NCBI RefSeq assembly: GCF_030704535.1 | Contig: NC_081815.1 | Span: 2,247,001-2,311,000 of the forward strand | Direction: 5' to 3' | Length of the DNA stretch: 64,000 bases | Source of the DNA: Vitis vinifera | Lineage: Eukaryota; Streptophyta; Magnoliopsida; Vitales; Vitaceae | In this document: positions 12,001 to 21,620 of the stretch, piece by piece | Numbering within the stretch: position 1 is the stretch's first letter | Layout of the letters: each line of letters opens with the position of its first letter | Program-made: the position numbers and the translations under genes | The notes under the pieces: generated by a model | Told to the model about the DNA's origin: nothing | Databases searched by the model: none | Seen by the model: the letters and a program-made list of their open reading frames with translations, nothing else

Positions 12001-15000
12001 TAAAACTTTTATGTAGTCAGCAGAGGCCAAAAACTTCAGTTGACTTAAAGTTTGCTTTGGCTGATTGGTTCATTGTTTGTTCTTGCTGGTATTTTACCTA
12101 AATTTGCACATATCCTCACACATTTGAACTTTTTAACACATTTTCAGCCAATTGCTGGAACTATATATCATTTAGTCGGTGAGCTGTTGGTAGACCTATA
12201 TATCAGTTTGTTTCTCAAATGAGTCTTTGCAGTTCATATCATTTCCCTTTATTCATTTCCCCTGCTAACGAGGTCATGAAGGATGCTTTCTGATGAATTG
12301 TTTCCCATAAAAAAGATATCAGTATCAACTAGTATGTTGAGGTTTTGAAATTATGAAGATATTGGTGAATATCAATATCAGTTTAGAAAGAGCATATGTT
12401 AGGAAAGGACTTGGAAACTTTAGATAAAAACTTTGAGAAATGTATATATTAACTTTCATAGATGTTGGAGATAGTGATGGAGATATTGTGTTTACGTAAA
12501 TTGTACTGCAGGAGTGCCCAATTGGTACATTTAAGAATGTCAGTGGATCTGATGAAGCCCTTTGTTATAATTGCCCATCCCACGAGCTTCCACATCGTGC
12601 CATATATATTTCTGTTCGAGGTATCTCTTAAATTTTTCTTTGGTTGCTTTCTTATGCTGAAAGCTCTGGTATTTTTTATGCATGCTTTTACTTGCACAGT
12701 ATTGTCCTAATATTTCTTATACCTTTCTCGGCCTTTTGGCTAAGAATCAGATCAGTATTGTTCTAATATTTCTTTCTAGAAACTTGAAATATGTCATTGG
12801 GCGGGATAATTGTTTTTTTCTTAGACTGAGAGTCACATCTCTCTCTCACACACACATGCGCATATGTGTTGTCTTTCAGGGTAGGCTCTTTATTTATTTA
12901 TTTAATTTTTATGGTGGTTATGAGGTTGTGGTTGGGGGTTTTGTGTGGATTGGGTTAGCTATGTTATCATGGCAAGGAAAGAGGGATGGTCAGTTTTTCA
13001 CCAAAATCTTATTTCTTTCCTTTTAACAGGTGGCGCTGCTGAAAGTCCTTGTCCTTACAAATGCGTTTCTGACAGATATCACATGCCACACTGTTATACA
13101 GCACTGGAAGAGCTGATCTACACTTTTGGTGGGCCATGGTTATTTGGTCTTATTCTTTTAGGGCTCCTCATTCTGTTGGCCCTGGTGCTCAGTGTTGCAC
13201 GGATGAAATATGTTAGTGCGGATGAATTACCAGCCCTTGTGCCCCCTCGACGTAGCTCTCGGATTGATCACTCCTTCCCTTTCCTGGAGTCCTTGAATGA
13301 GGTTATCCACCAATTTAGTTCCTTGCACAATTAATTCTTCTCATGGCATATTGATCAAATTAAGTGCCAACATTTAAATCAAGCTGCTAACTCTACAGTC
13401 TATTCTGAGGGCGATAATCCTATTGTCTTTCAGGTTTTGGAAACGAATAGAACCGAGGAATCCCAAAATCATGTGCATAGAATGTATTTTAATGGACCTA
13501 ATACTTTTAGGGAACCATGGCATCTCCCTCGCTTTCCTCCAGAACAAGTAATAGAAATTGTGTAAGCTCTCTCTCTCTCTCTCTTTCATGTACAATGGTA
13601 ATAGTGAATATTCAGTTACAATGAACCAAAAAATTTAATGATTTTTTAATTGCTTCATGTTATGATTTTTTCAATAATCTTCTACATGGCAGATATGAGG
13701 ATGCATTCACTAGATTTGTGAATGAGATTAATGGTTTAGCTGCTTATCAGTGGTGGGAAGGATCAGTGTACAGCATTCTCTGCATTCTTGCATATCCACT
13801 CTCATGGTCATGGCTACAGCGACGACGGAAAAAGAAATTGCAACGACTTCGTGAATTTGTTCGCTCAGAATATGATCATGCTTGCTTACGTTCTTGCCGT
13901 TCACGTGCTCTGTATGAAGGGCTTAAGGTTTATCTCTTCACAAAAAATCTCTTCTAACTGCTTTTTTCAGGCATTCATAAATCTAGCCTTTCTTTGTATT
14001 TATCAATTCATTGCATTTAATATGTTGTTTTTAATTTTAAAAACGAAATCATCGAAACAAATATGATCTTTCTTATTGGACTGGTTAGGTTGTGGGATGT
14101 TACCCAAATTAATTGTGGAACGTTCGCTCAGAATTTGTTGTTTTTTTTTGTTTTGTTTTTCATTGTGGTGGTTGTTGTTGTTGTTGTTTTTGGTGCTATT
14201 GTTTCCAGTCTCTAGGTTTTCTGTGTTTTTACCTTAAAAAATTTCAAGGATCAACTTTGATGGTATTTCAAGTATTTGCAAATCATTTATGATGGCCCAA
14301 GTCAAGGTAAAGGGTGACAAAGGGTTTGTAGGAGGTTACAGGTTCAAGTCCTAATGGAAACAACTTTACCTATCAACAAAAATGAAAAAAAAATCATTGA
14401 TGATGGACTGAAGGCCCCCCCCCCCCCCCCCCCCTCTTCACAAAATCTCTTCCACATTCACTTTTTTTGCAACAATCATGAATCTATCTTTTTTTGTTGG
14501 ACTTGTGTGATGCAAATAAAATCATCCGTCATTCAAAATTTGTGTTGTCTTGTCTGCAGCACTCCATCTATTCTTTAGGTTTTCTCACCCCAGAGAAGTG
14601 TAATGGTCAAGATTCAAGGGTCTCAATGTTGGTGGTATTCTAAATTTTAAGCATGTTGACATCAGTGTTAAATTCCTCTAGTACTTGACCCTTTGTTTGC
14701 TTTGAGTTATATAAGTGGGGAGAGAGAAGAAACAATGATATAAATAATACTTTGCGCAACATTAGCAAAGAATTCATTGTAAAAGACAATTTCAGAGCTT
14801 GAGTCACCCTTCATTTGTCCCTTCTGAATCTCTTCAACAAGGGGTGTTAGTTTTAAAATTAAGGGAGAATTTTATTTTCCTTATACCTTTGTTCTTTTTC
14901 ATAATCTAGTTGAGTATCTTCATCTCACTTTCTTTTTTAAACTTCTACATTAAAGTTTTTATTGGTAGAAAATGGCTACGTCAATCACATATAGAAACCA

Positions 15001-18000
15001 GTGGAGCTGCAGCAAGTGTGAGTTCAGGAATGGGGATGCTGAATGTTTACTGAAAACAACAGATCTTATAAAATATAAACATCTTATAATTTTAACAAGC
15101 AGAATGCATACCCCCCAAAAAAAAAAAAAAGAAAAAAAAAAGAAGAAAAAAAAAGTGATTGTATAAAAGCATCTTATTTTTTAATGAGCTTATTCCACTT
15201 GTGGTTACCTGTAAGAAGATAATTTTGAATAGGAGAGCTCAAAATCATCAAGGATTCTTGTACTTTGCTCCTCCCAAATGCACCAAAGAGGAAATGAGGC
15301 ACCTGTCCTCCTATAGGCTTGCTTCTTCTGCTTCACGCTGTAAACAACCAACAGGAAAACAATTTTTTTTTTTCTTTTTGGTTTAGCAAAAGGTGAAAAT
15401 GTATTAACAGTGCCTAAAAAAAGGGTGCACCAAAGTACACACAATGTATATAATGGGTATCGACCACAAGCAACAAGAAGCGAGAAAACAAAAAAACCAG
15501 CTTCCTCTCCTTACTTGGAGTCAATCCAATCAAAAAAGCCTATCATGGTTGATGAATGTCATCTATGTACACTCTAACTCATTCCCAAAATATGCTAAAA
15601 AAAGCATATTTATTTGCTTGGTTTGACTGCTCAATGTGTTCAGATGATTTCTATTTCTTTTCTTCCATAACATCCAAATAGGCACAAGGTAGCAACACTT
15701 TTAAGCTTTTTTCTGTTTCTTTCCTATGAACCATGCCAACTCAAAACAGTTTCTCTTACTGTTGAATACATCATCCAAGCCACACCAAACAGAGAGAAAA
15801 CTAGCTGCACAAGATACCTGGTTTAGAGCAATGAGGGAGCATATGATCAGCCGATTCTTCCTCATCTTTGTGTATAAAGCATCTATTTGGTATTATCCAT
15901 CCTCTCCTTTTGAGTTGATCGATTGTCAAAATCCTTCCCCAAGTAGCTTCCCAAAGAAATGAATTCCACCTTTATAGATACCCAGGGATTTCACACTATG
16001 TTTGCAAGAAATTACTATCTTCACTGAGCAAGGTAGAAGTATAAAGATTTAACAGAGAACTTGCCACACTTATTTTCCTTTGAACCCATTCTATCTTCCT
16101 CATCTCTCTTGACTGAGCTCAATTGCAATCTTTGTAAAAAGACCACCACTTCTTCAATTTCCCAATCGTGGAATACCTTGAGAATTGACGATGCCACCTC
16201 CCTCCCTCCCAACTTGCTCCCACACTTCTGCTACCCATGAATCTTTAAAGATGGCTATGGAGAATAATGTCAGGAAAGATTCTTCTGAGGATAGGTCTCC
16301 ACACCATCGATCTTTCCAAAATTTAACTTCTCTTCTGTTGTCATGGAGCTGCAAGTTTTATTTCTTCCTTTAGTATTCTTGATCCTGAAGGTTACCCAAC
16401 TCAACTTGAAAAAACCTTATTCCTACTACTTAGGTCAGTTACCTGGATCCATTTCTGCCATTTTGCTTAGTTCAGAATTCTTGGCCTCTATGGGATATGC
16501 AGAACGGAACAGGACAAAAAAAAAAAAAAAAAAACTTCTAATCCCAACCAGTGCTGGTAATTCTTATGGGAGCCAGAGTTCTAACATTTCTTCATGGATC
16601 TCATTTGGGATTGGATCAAGTTTACTCTGTACAAGTTTCTTTTCAGTTTTATGTTTTTTGTTTTCTTGCTGGTTCTTGAGCTCTTTTTATAGTCCTAATG
16701 TACTGGGTATGTGCCTCTTCTTTTGGTTAGGCACCCTTAATCTAATTTTCTATTTGCCTTTCAGAAAAGAAAAAGAAAAGGGGAAAAGTCAGTGACAAGT
16801 CTTGCTTTGTGAAGTAGCATTTCTGTTACCGACTTCCAAATAGTTGTGATAAAGCATTGTAGATTGACCAATGCTGATGTTCCATCTAACCTTGTTTCTT
16901 TATCGGTTCACATATTATAACATTGCTTGTCTCTGTTTGACCCTGATGGAAATCAATATCTCCTGGAGTCACTGATGAGGATGGCTTTTGACAAGATGAC
17001 ACTAAGCAAATTTCTGTTACCCTGTTACTGTTCCCTAGTAGTTGGGATGAGGAATGTCTGATTGATTTAAATTGATTGTCCTTTCCTAGTGCCATAAGCT
17101 TATGTTCCTTGTAACTTGCTTGATAATAATGGAAATCAACAGCCTTGACTTTGCTATTTATGGCATGTGACCGCAGGTAGCTGCAACTTCTGATCTAATG
17201 CTTGCTTATGTGGACTTTTTCCTTGGTGGAGATGAAAAGAGAACTGACCTCCCTCCTCGTCTTCATCAAAGATTTCCATTATCTCTAGTTTTTGGTGGAG
17301 ATGGAAGTTACTTGGCTCCTTTCTCTCTGCACAATGATAATATTTTAACAAGCCTCATGAGTCAGGTAGCTAGCTATCTCTTATTGATTAAGATAATTGA
17401 CTATTTAAGATTGTCATTTATACGAGTTCTTCAAACCATGTAACCTTTTTTTTAATTGTATTTTCTATGGAAATAAATTCTTTTGATTGTTTTTTGGTTC
17501 AGTCTGTCCCACCCACCATATGGTATAGACTTGTGGCTGGTCTGAATGCTCAACTGCGCCTAGTTTGCTGTGGACACCTAAGGATAACTTTGGGTTCTGT
17601 TGTCAGCTGGCTTGAAACTCATGCAAACCCTACCTTATGCACATATGGTGTACGCATTGATCTGGCTTGGTTTCAGCCAACAGCTTGTGGCTATCGCCAG
17701 TTTGGACTTCTTGTATGTGCTTCGGAAGATGAAAGCGTGCCAACATCTGTTGAAGGTGTAGATGGATCTTCATTTCCTGAGCATCTGTCACGGTAACAAT
17801 TTGCATGTCATATTTTTGGGGTTCTTTTGCTGCCATTTTATATTTTGGTTTCTTGTTTTTAATCTGTAATTTGTGTAGTACTCGGAGGGGAAATCTGCCG
17901 GATCATTTGGGAGCCAGTGAACATCTAATCCCTTGTAAAAAGATATTTGGAGGGATATTGCATGCTAAGAACTTACAAAAGCTTCAGGAGAAGAGTGCTA

Positions 18001-19304
18001 TATGTTACCCCTTCTCTTTTATCATTCATAATACTAAACCTGTTGGTCATCAGGTAATTTTATTTCTTGCAGTATGACTATAGAATCTACCATATATAAA
18101 TATTAGTATCTGGTGGAACTTTTAGGATGCTCTTTCTTCCTTTTGCTCAACATCTTCTTTTTGCATTATTGCAGGATCTTGTTGGTTTGGTCATCTCTGC
18201 TCTGCTCTTAGGAGATATTAGCTTAGTTTTGCTTACTTTGCTTCAGATGTATTCTATTTCACTACAGGATTTCCTCTTAGTTTTGTGTATCCTTCCCCTG
18301 GGCATACTGTTCCCTTTCCCATCTGGAATCAGTGCTTTGTTTACCCATGGACCTAGGCGATCGGCTGGTCTTGCACGTGTGTGTGCTCTGTGGAATATAA
18401 CATCCTTGATTAATGTTGTAAGTTGTTCTCTCTCTCTGCCTTAAATATTAAAAAAAAATAAAAAATCAAGCATAAGTTGAAGCTTCAAGAAGTACTGCAT
18501 AGACATGGGCAAATCACTGAAATTCCCCAAGCAACGTAATATTCTGAGTAATTCATGAACTGTTAATGATTGACTTAAAATAATTCCACCATACTTTACC
18601 TATCAATCCAGAGTTAGTAATTTCTCCCAGGAGCAAATATATCTTAGTCAATATTCATAACAATGATAATGGAATGATTTGCAATAAAAATGTGTCAATC
18701 CTTTACTGATTTACATAATGATCCTCGTTTTGGCACTTCAGAACTTTGTTTTATGGAATGTTGACATCCTGTCTGAATAAGCGTTTTAGATGTATCCTAG
18801 AATTGTTTCCTAGAGCTCTAATCCTGTCTGACTCTTCAATTATTTAGGCTCATTTCTTTAATTCTATGATATTGAAACACAAAATGTTCTCTTTCAGGAT
18901 TGTGAAATTTACAATTACTTTTCTTTCTTGTAACAGGTAATTGCCTTCATATGTGGATTTTTTCATTACAAAAGCAAAAAGCATGTAAACTTTCAGTCCT
19001 GGAATTTTAGCATGTAAGGAGCCCTTATCAGCTGATTGATGATAATTGTTTGATAGCAGTATTACTAGTTTGTATTAGTGATTGCAGCAGCTGTAGCTGT
19101 TACATTGTGAAAATTTTCTAAGCATTATGTGGTGGTGATGGTGATGGTGAGTGCAGGGATGAAAGTGAATGGTGGATGCTTCCTTCTGGACTTGTGCTGT
19201 GTAAAATTATCCAAGCACGACTCATCAATCGCCATGTGGCTAACCTAGAAATTCAAGATCACTCTTTGTATAGCAATGACCCCAATGTGTTCTGGGAGTC
19301 ATGA
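1..19304 (+). CDS. Glycine-rich multi-pass transmembrane protein, 3' part of gene (At5g11700/At4g32920-like)
   Basis: The gene enters from the left edge, so its start is missing. Exons read from splice sites with consistent phase: 1-119, 1685-1740, 1838-1937, 2047-2164, 2402-2611, 10709-11039, 11799-11892, 12512-12620, 13030-13301, 13434-13561, 13693-13927, 17177-17365, 17503-17792, 17879-18053, 18175-18417, 18937-19013, 19157-19304 (TGA). They encode about 963 residues. The order is a beta-rich ectodomain with glycine-rich stretches (2440-2620 and 10840-10965), a Cys-rich segment (C-P-K-G-L-Y-G at 11850, C-Y-N-C at 12565, C-P-Y-K-C at 13045), a hydrophobic helix near 13135-13200, then a long cytosolic region and several more helices (18175-18417, 18937-18970). 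I recognise the family from memory as plant-conserved; its function is unknown. The motif [12 protein letters not shown] lies in the first exon. Several introns contain transposons, and the 8.1-kb intron 2612-10708 holds an antisense Copia element. Family confidence is good; no biochemical role should be inferred. Confidence 0.88.
4300..4440 (+). mobile_element. LINE 3'-end fragment in intron
   Basis: This stretch reads like the 3' tail of a plant LINE: a tract containing TACTGGGGTTGCACCCC, then CTCTTAATCTTATCTATTTGCC and CTATCAAAAAG. The same arrangement recurs at 16690-16795 on this strand and at 10250-10330 and 15380-15440 on the other strand. No coding domain is left here. The call rests on the match between the four tails and on memory of plant LINE ends. 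Confidence 0.45.
4864..5025 (-). repeat. 3' LTR of the Copia element
   Basis: The LTR is 162 bp with TG...CA ends. It matches 9754-9929 apart from about six substitutions and a shorter TA run. The target duplication GTGGG lies directly to its left. Its 3'-LTR status follows from the polypurine tract next to it at 5026-5037. Confidence 0.95.
5026..5037 (-). other. Polypurine tract of the Copia element
   Basis: The minus strand reads CTTGAGGGGGAG directly next to the LTR. This is the standard primer for plus-strand DNA synthesis in Copia elements. Confidence 0.85.
5033..9079 (-). pseudogene. Copia gag-pol polyprotein, one frame with seven premature stops
   Basis: From the ATG at 9079 down to the stop at 5033 a single frame stays in register for 1,349 codons without a frameshift. 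It is cut by in-frame stops at 8702, 8609, 8459, 8246, 5732, 5486 and 5327. Visible domains: gag (9079-8460); zinc knuckle [14 protein letters not shown] (near 8350); protease motif W-I-L-D-F-G-A-S-D (near 8125), where the usual Ser after Asp is Phe; integrase zinc region (H-S-R-L-G-H, then C-E-S-C) and the D, D, E core ([18 protein letters not shown]); reverse transcriptase with Y-V-D-D-I; and RNase H ending near 5033. The longest uninterrupted piece is 5732-8008. The product cannot be made full-length, and the altered protease triad would probably be inactive. Confidence 0.95.
9080..9740 (-). other. GC-rich untranslated leader of the Copia element
   Basis: This lies between the primer site and the gag ATG. 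It is much more GC-rich than the surrounding intron and carries eight CCGGAA motifs between about 9270 and 9700. Open frames on both strands here reflect composition; I see no protein family in them. Confidence 0.7.
9741..9753 (-). other. Primer binding site, initiator-Met tRNA type
   Basis: The minus strand reads TGGTATCAGAGCC, which abuts the 5' LTR with no spacer. It is the common complement of the 3' end of plant initiator-Met tRNA. Confidence 0.95.
9754..9929 (-). repeat. 5' LTR of the Copia element
   Basis: The LTR is 176 bp and is longer than its partner because of an expanded (TA)n run near 9820-9843. The target duplication GTGGG follows at 9930-9934. Confidence 0.95.
10228..10330 (-). 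mobile_element. LINE 3'-end fragment with A-tail, minus strand, in intron
   Basis: Read on the minus strand, this contains GACTGGGTTGCACCCC, then TTTTGTTTGCCTAACAGG and an A-rich tail (the T run at 10231-10240). That is the same layout as the other LINE tails in this gene. It is a short fragment with no coding sequence. Confidence 0.45.
12719..12752 (+). pseudogene. Truncated U2 snRNA fragment, probable retropseudogene
   Basis: The first 27 bases of this insert match the 5' end of plant U2 snRNA as I know it, including CTCGGCCTTTTGGCTAAGA. The rest of U2 (branch-site pairing region, Sm site, 3' stems) is absent. A 22-bp direct repeat with one mismatch flanks it at 12697-12718 and 12753-12774, which looks like a target-site duplication. 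I see no upstream sequence element or snRNA-type TATA. It lies within the 409-bp intron 12621-13029 of the membrane-protein gene and is unlikely to make functional U2. Confidence 0.7.
14285..14395 (+). mobile_element. SINE-like fragment with tRNA-type B box, in intron
   Basis: GGTTCAAGTCC at 14341-14351 matches a Pol III B box. About 48 bp upstream, TGGCCCAAGTC partly fits an A box. The following ATGGAAACAAC and an A-rich end at 14383-14395 resemble tRNA-derived plant SINEs. The A box is degenerate, so this is probably a decayed copy. Confidence 0.4.
14415..14434. repeat. Homopolymer of 20 C
   Basis: This is an uninterrupted run of 20 cytosines in an intron. Directly after it, CTCTTCACAAAA repeats sequence found at about 13936, just past the exon ending at 13927. 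Confidence 0.9.
15362..16350 (-). mobile_element. 5'-truncated LINE (reverse-transcriptase C-terminal region), minus strand, in intron
   Basis: Translating the minus strand in more than one frame gives F-W-K-D-R-W-C-G-D (near 16310), G-K-F-S-V-K-S-L-Y (near 16045), then [11 protein letters not shown] (near 15940) and S-A-D-H-M-L-P-H-C (near 15855). These belong to the zinc-binding region at the end of plant LINE reverse transcriptases. Stops and frameshifts interrupt the reading. The 3' tail ends at a T run (15363-15380), which is the poly(A) tail on the minus strand. The 5' part, with endonuclease and the catalytic Y-x-D-D, is missing, as is common after incomplete target-primed reverse transcription. 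It lies in intron 13928-17176. Confidence 0.75.
16560..16800 (+). mobile_element. LINE 3'-end fragment, plus strand, in intron
   Basis: AATGTACTGGGTATGTGCC, a pyrimidine stretch, GGCACCCTTAATCTAATTTT and TATTTGCCTTTCAGAAAAG follow one another in the same order as in the other three LINE tails of this gene. An 18-20 base A run at 16515-16533 lies just upstream and may belong to a neighbouring insertion. Confidence 0.45.
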
Positions 19305-20854
19305 AGGCATTCACTGACCAGATACTACATCCCAAGTCAAGTCAAGACACACCTTTCTCCATCCCCCCTTTTCAGATCTTTTTTTTTTTTTGGTTCTACT
19401 CTCTTATCTCTGGTATGTTTTGAGAGTGAGGTGAGTGAGTGGCGTTTAAAGGTGAGAGAGAGAGGCATTAATTATTATGTATTCCTCCTGGACTCTATGC
19501 TGTATGTTTCTCCATTATATTAAAAGTAGGCTTGAGCCTATTCTTTACAGAGCTTGTCTTCTCTTTTCAGAATCTCTCCGTATTAATCATGGCCATTGCC
19601 AATGTGGAAATTCTGGTAGCCAGCCCATCCATGAGCTTCCAAGTGTTCTCCACATTTGTGACTAACCTAAATCTCACAGACCTTTTCATCTTTCTTCTCA
19701 TGAGGCTTGTGGAGGTTCACTGGAGATGATGATGATACAGCTTGCAGAAAGTACTTTATAAGAAACACTTTTAGTAGGAAAACATTTTTTTCATTAGCAC
19801 ATATTTGTGATTAAGAGCACTTTTGAGAGTGATCTTAATGTTTGGAAGCGTTTTCTTGTAAAAATTAGGCATTTATTAATTTTAAAAATTATTTGAAGTG
19901 ATTTATGGTTAATCATAGGTGATTTTTTTCAAAAATTATTTTTAAATTTATACTTAAATATTAAATGATTTTCTTTAAAATTGAGTGAAGTATTATTAAC
20001 ATAAGTGTTGAAAGGTAAAAATATTTGAGCCAAAATCACTTCAAGTGAGGTCTAAAAGTGGCTTCTATTTACTAAGCTTATACTTGGTTATTTTGAGGAA
20101 AGAAAAAAAAATATTAAACAATAATTTTCTTGTATTTGATTTTATTAATATTATAGTTCTTTTAAGGAAAGAAAAAAATAATTTAAAAATCGATAAAAAA
20201 TAAGGCTATCTAGTCATCTTCTGAAATGTTCAAAAATCATGATTGATTGTTTTATTGACTATTAATATGAGAATATTTTTTTTCATGGCATAAGAGTTTA
20301 GACATTTATTTTTCGGAGAAAATAAAAAAAACTTCAAGAGAAATGACTTTTAATTTTTTAGAAGAATTGTATTTTTATTTGTTTTTAGTGGGAGAGAGAA
20401 AGAAGAAAAAGCATATATTATCTCTCTCATTAGTGTTTAAGGAGAGAGTTTTCATAGGAAAGAAAAACTTATTTATTTATTTAATAGCGACAACTTTTGG
20501 ATAGTTTTAAAAATTTTAAAAACTACTCAATTTTCACATTTATTGAGTCGGGTTGGGCCAGCCCACTTTAGCACCCAAACCTAATACTAACAAAATAATT
20601 TTTTATGTTTAATTTTATTATAGAAAATATAAATAAAATTAATTAAAATTTTATATATATTTAAATAATTTAATAATTAAAATAAATAAAATAAATTGGA
20701 GAAAATACATAAATACTCCATTGATTTTAAATCTTTTCTTTATTCTCCTTCACTTTTTTTCCCCTATTTTCCCTCAACTTTTTTAAAAACTAAATATGAA
20801 GTTGTTATGTAGATAATAAAAATGACATGCAATTAATATTCTTCTTCCAATAAC

Positions 20855-20948
20855 ATTATTGCTATGAAATTAAATCTATTTCTTATTAACTAATTTTGAC
20901 AACTTCAAATTAGTTAATAAGAAGTAGATTTAATTTCATAGCAATAAT
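20855..20948. repeat. Long inverted repeat (42-bp arms, 10-bp loop)
   Basis: Arms 20855-20896 and 20907-20948 are reverse complements with a single mismatch. The loop is 20897-20906. Such a foldback could be a MITE core or the source of a hairpin RNA. I see no clear target duplication around it. Confidence 0.9.
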
Positions 20949-21017
20949 TTTAAGTGAAGCAAAACTCATAATTTTAAATTCCTTTATCACGTGAAACTGA
21001 TAATCATATAAAATAAG

Positions 21018-21199
21018 TGATGATCACACTCCACTTAGGCTAAATTCAAATTCAAATTCAAATCTAAATTCAAATTCAAATTCAAAATTGATGGGCATCA
21101 ATTTCTTAAAATCAAATGATGGTCACTCCCACCTAGGGTAATTTTAATTGAGCACGGCTAATTCAAATTCAAAAATCGTGGGCATCAATTTCTTAGGCC
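21018..21199. repeat. Imperfect tandem duplication with AAATTC hexamers, upstream of the GGT gene
   Basis: Unit 1 (21018-21116) and unit 2 (21117-21199) both start TGATG(A/G)TCAC and both contain GGGCATCAATTTCTTA. Unit 1 also holds seven consecutive hexamers (21042-21083), six of them AAATTC and one variant; unit 2 keeps about two. Confidence 0.8.
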
Positions 21200-21378
21200 T
21201 AATTAGAGTCTACAATCATCTTTCGTTTTTCTTTCTCATCCTTCCGAAAAACGTAACAATTATTTGACCAGAATCTTTTGTTATATGACATTTTGGGTAT
21301 TTTCCAAAAATATGCGCCGAGGTAGAAGCAAAGCCGATCAACGGTGGAAAAGGCGTCAGTGGTGACGATATTTTAATG

Positions 21379-21384
21379 CACGTG
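21379..21384. promoter_or_regulatory. G-box (CACGTG)
   Basis: A palindromic CACGTG in the context GCACGTGAG lies about 240 bp upstream of the GGT start codon. This core is bound by plant bZIP and bHLH factors. Position fits a promoter element; activity is inferred. Confidence 0.4.
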
Positions 21385-21532
21385 AGTGGCCCCACACTCG
21401 ATCATAAGGCGTTGTGATTGGCGGATGGTGGCCCGCCACTCTGCTTTAGCGTTTTGCTGTGTCCAACTGATGTCAAGGTTAAGGTTGAGTACTAGTTTCA
21501 TATCCTATACTGCTTCTTCTTCTCTTTGTATG

Positions 21533-21541
21533 TATATATAG
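21533..21541 (+). promoter_or_regulatory. TATA box of the GGT gene
   Basis: TATATATAG lies 80-88 bp before the ATG at 21621 and follows a CT-rich stretch. Transcription would start near 21565-21575. No other TATA-like site lies nearer the ATG. Confidence 0.5.
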
Positions 21542-21620
21542 GTATTGGCAGTTGGAACTGAATTGAGTTCTTATAGGTTTTTCGTCATCTGGCAGTTGTC
21601 TATTTTGTGGGGGTGTGGAA

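Larger units (their letters stand above)
19305..21530. other. Intergenic spacer, AT-rich
   Basis: This runs from the end of the membrane-protein gene to the promoter of the gamma-glutamyltranspeptidase gene. It begins with the first gene's 3' untranslated region. Around 19760-20070 the motif AGCACTTTTGAGAGTGATCT and a later AAAATCACTTCAAGTG suggest a decayed MITE, but I cannot fix its ends. The hairpin and duplicated repeat are listed separately. I see no coding sequence. Confidence 0.6.

Noticed and set aside
21042-21083. Regular AAATTC repeats as a possible CRISPR-like array
   Set aside because: Units are directly adjacent hexamers without spacers, in a plant nuclear sequence. It is a simple tandem repeat.
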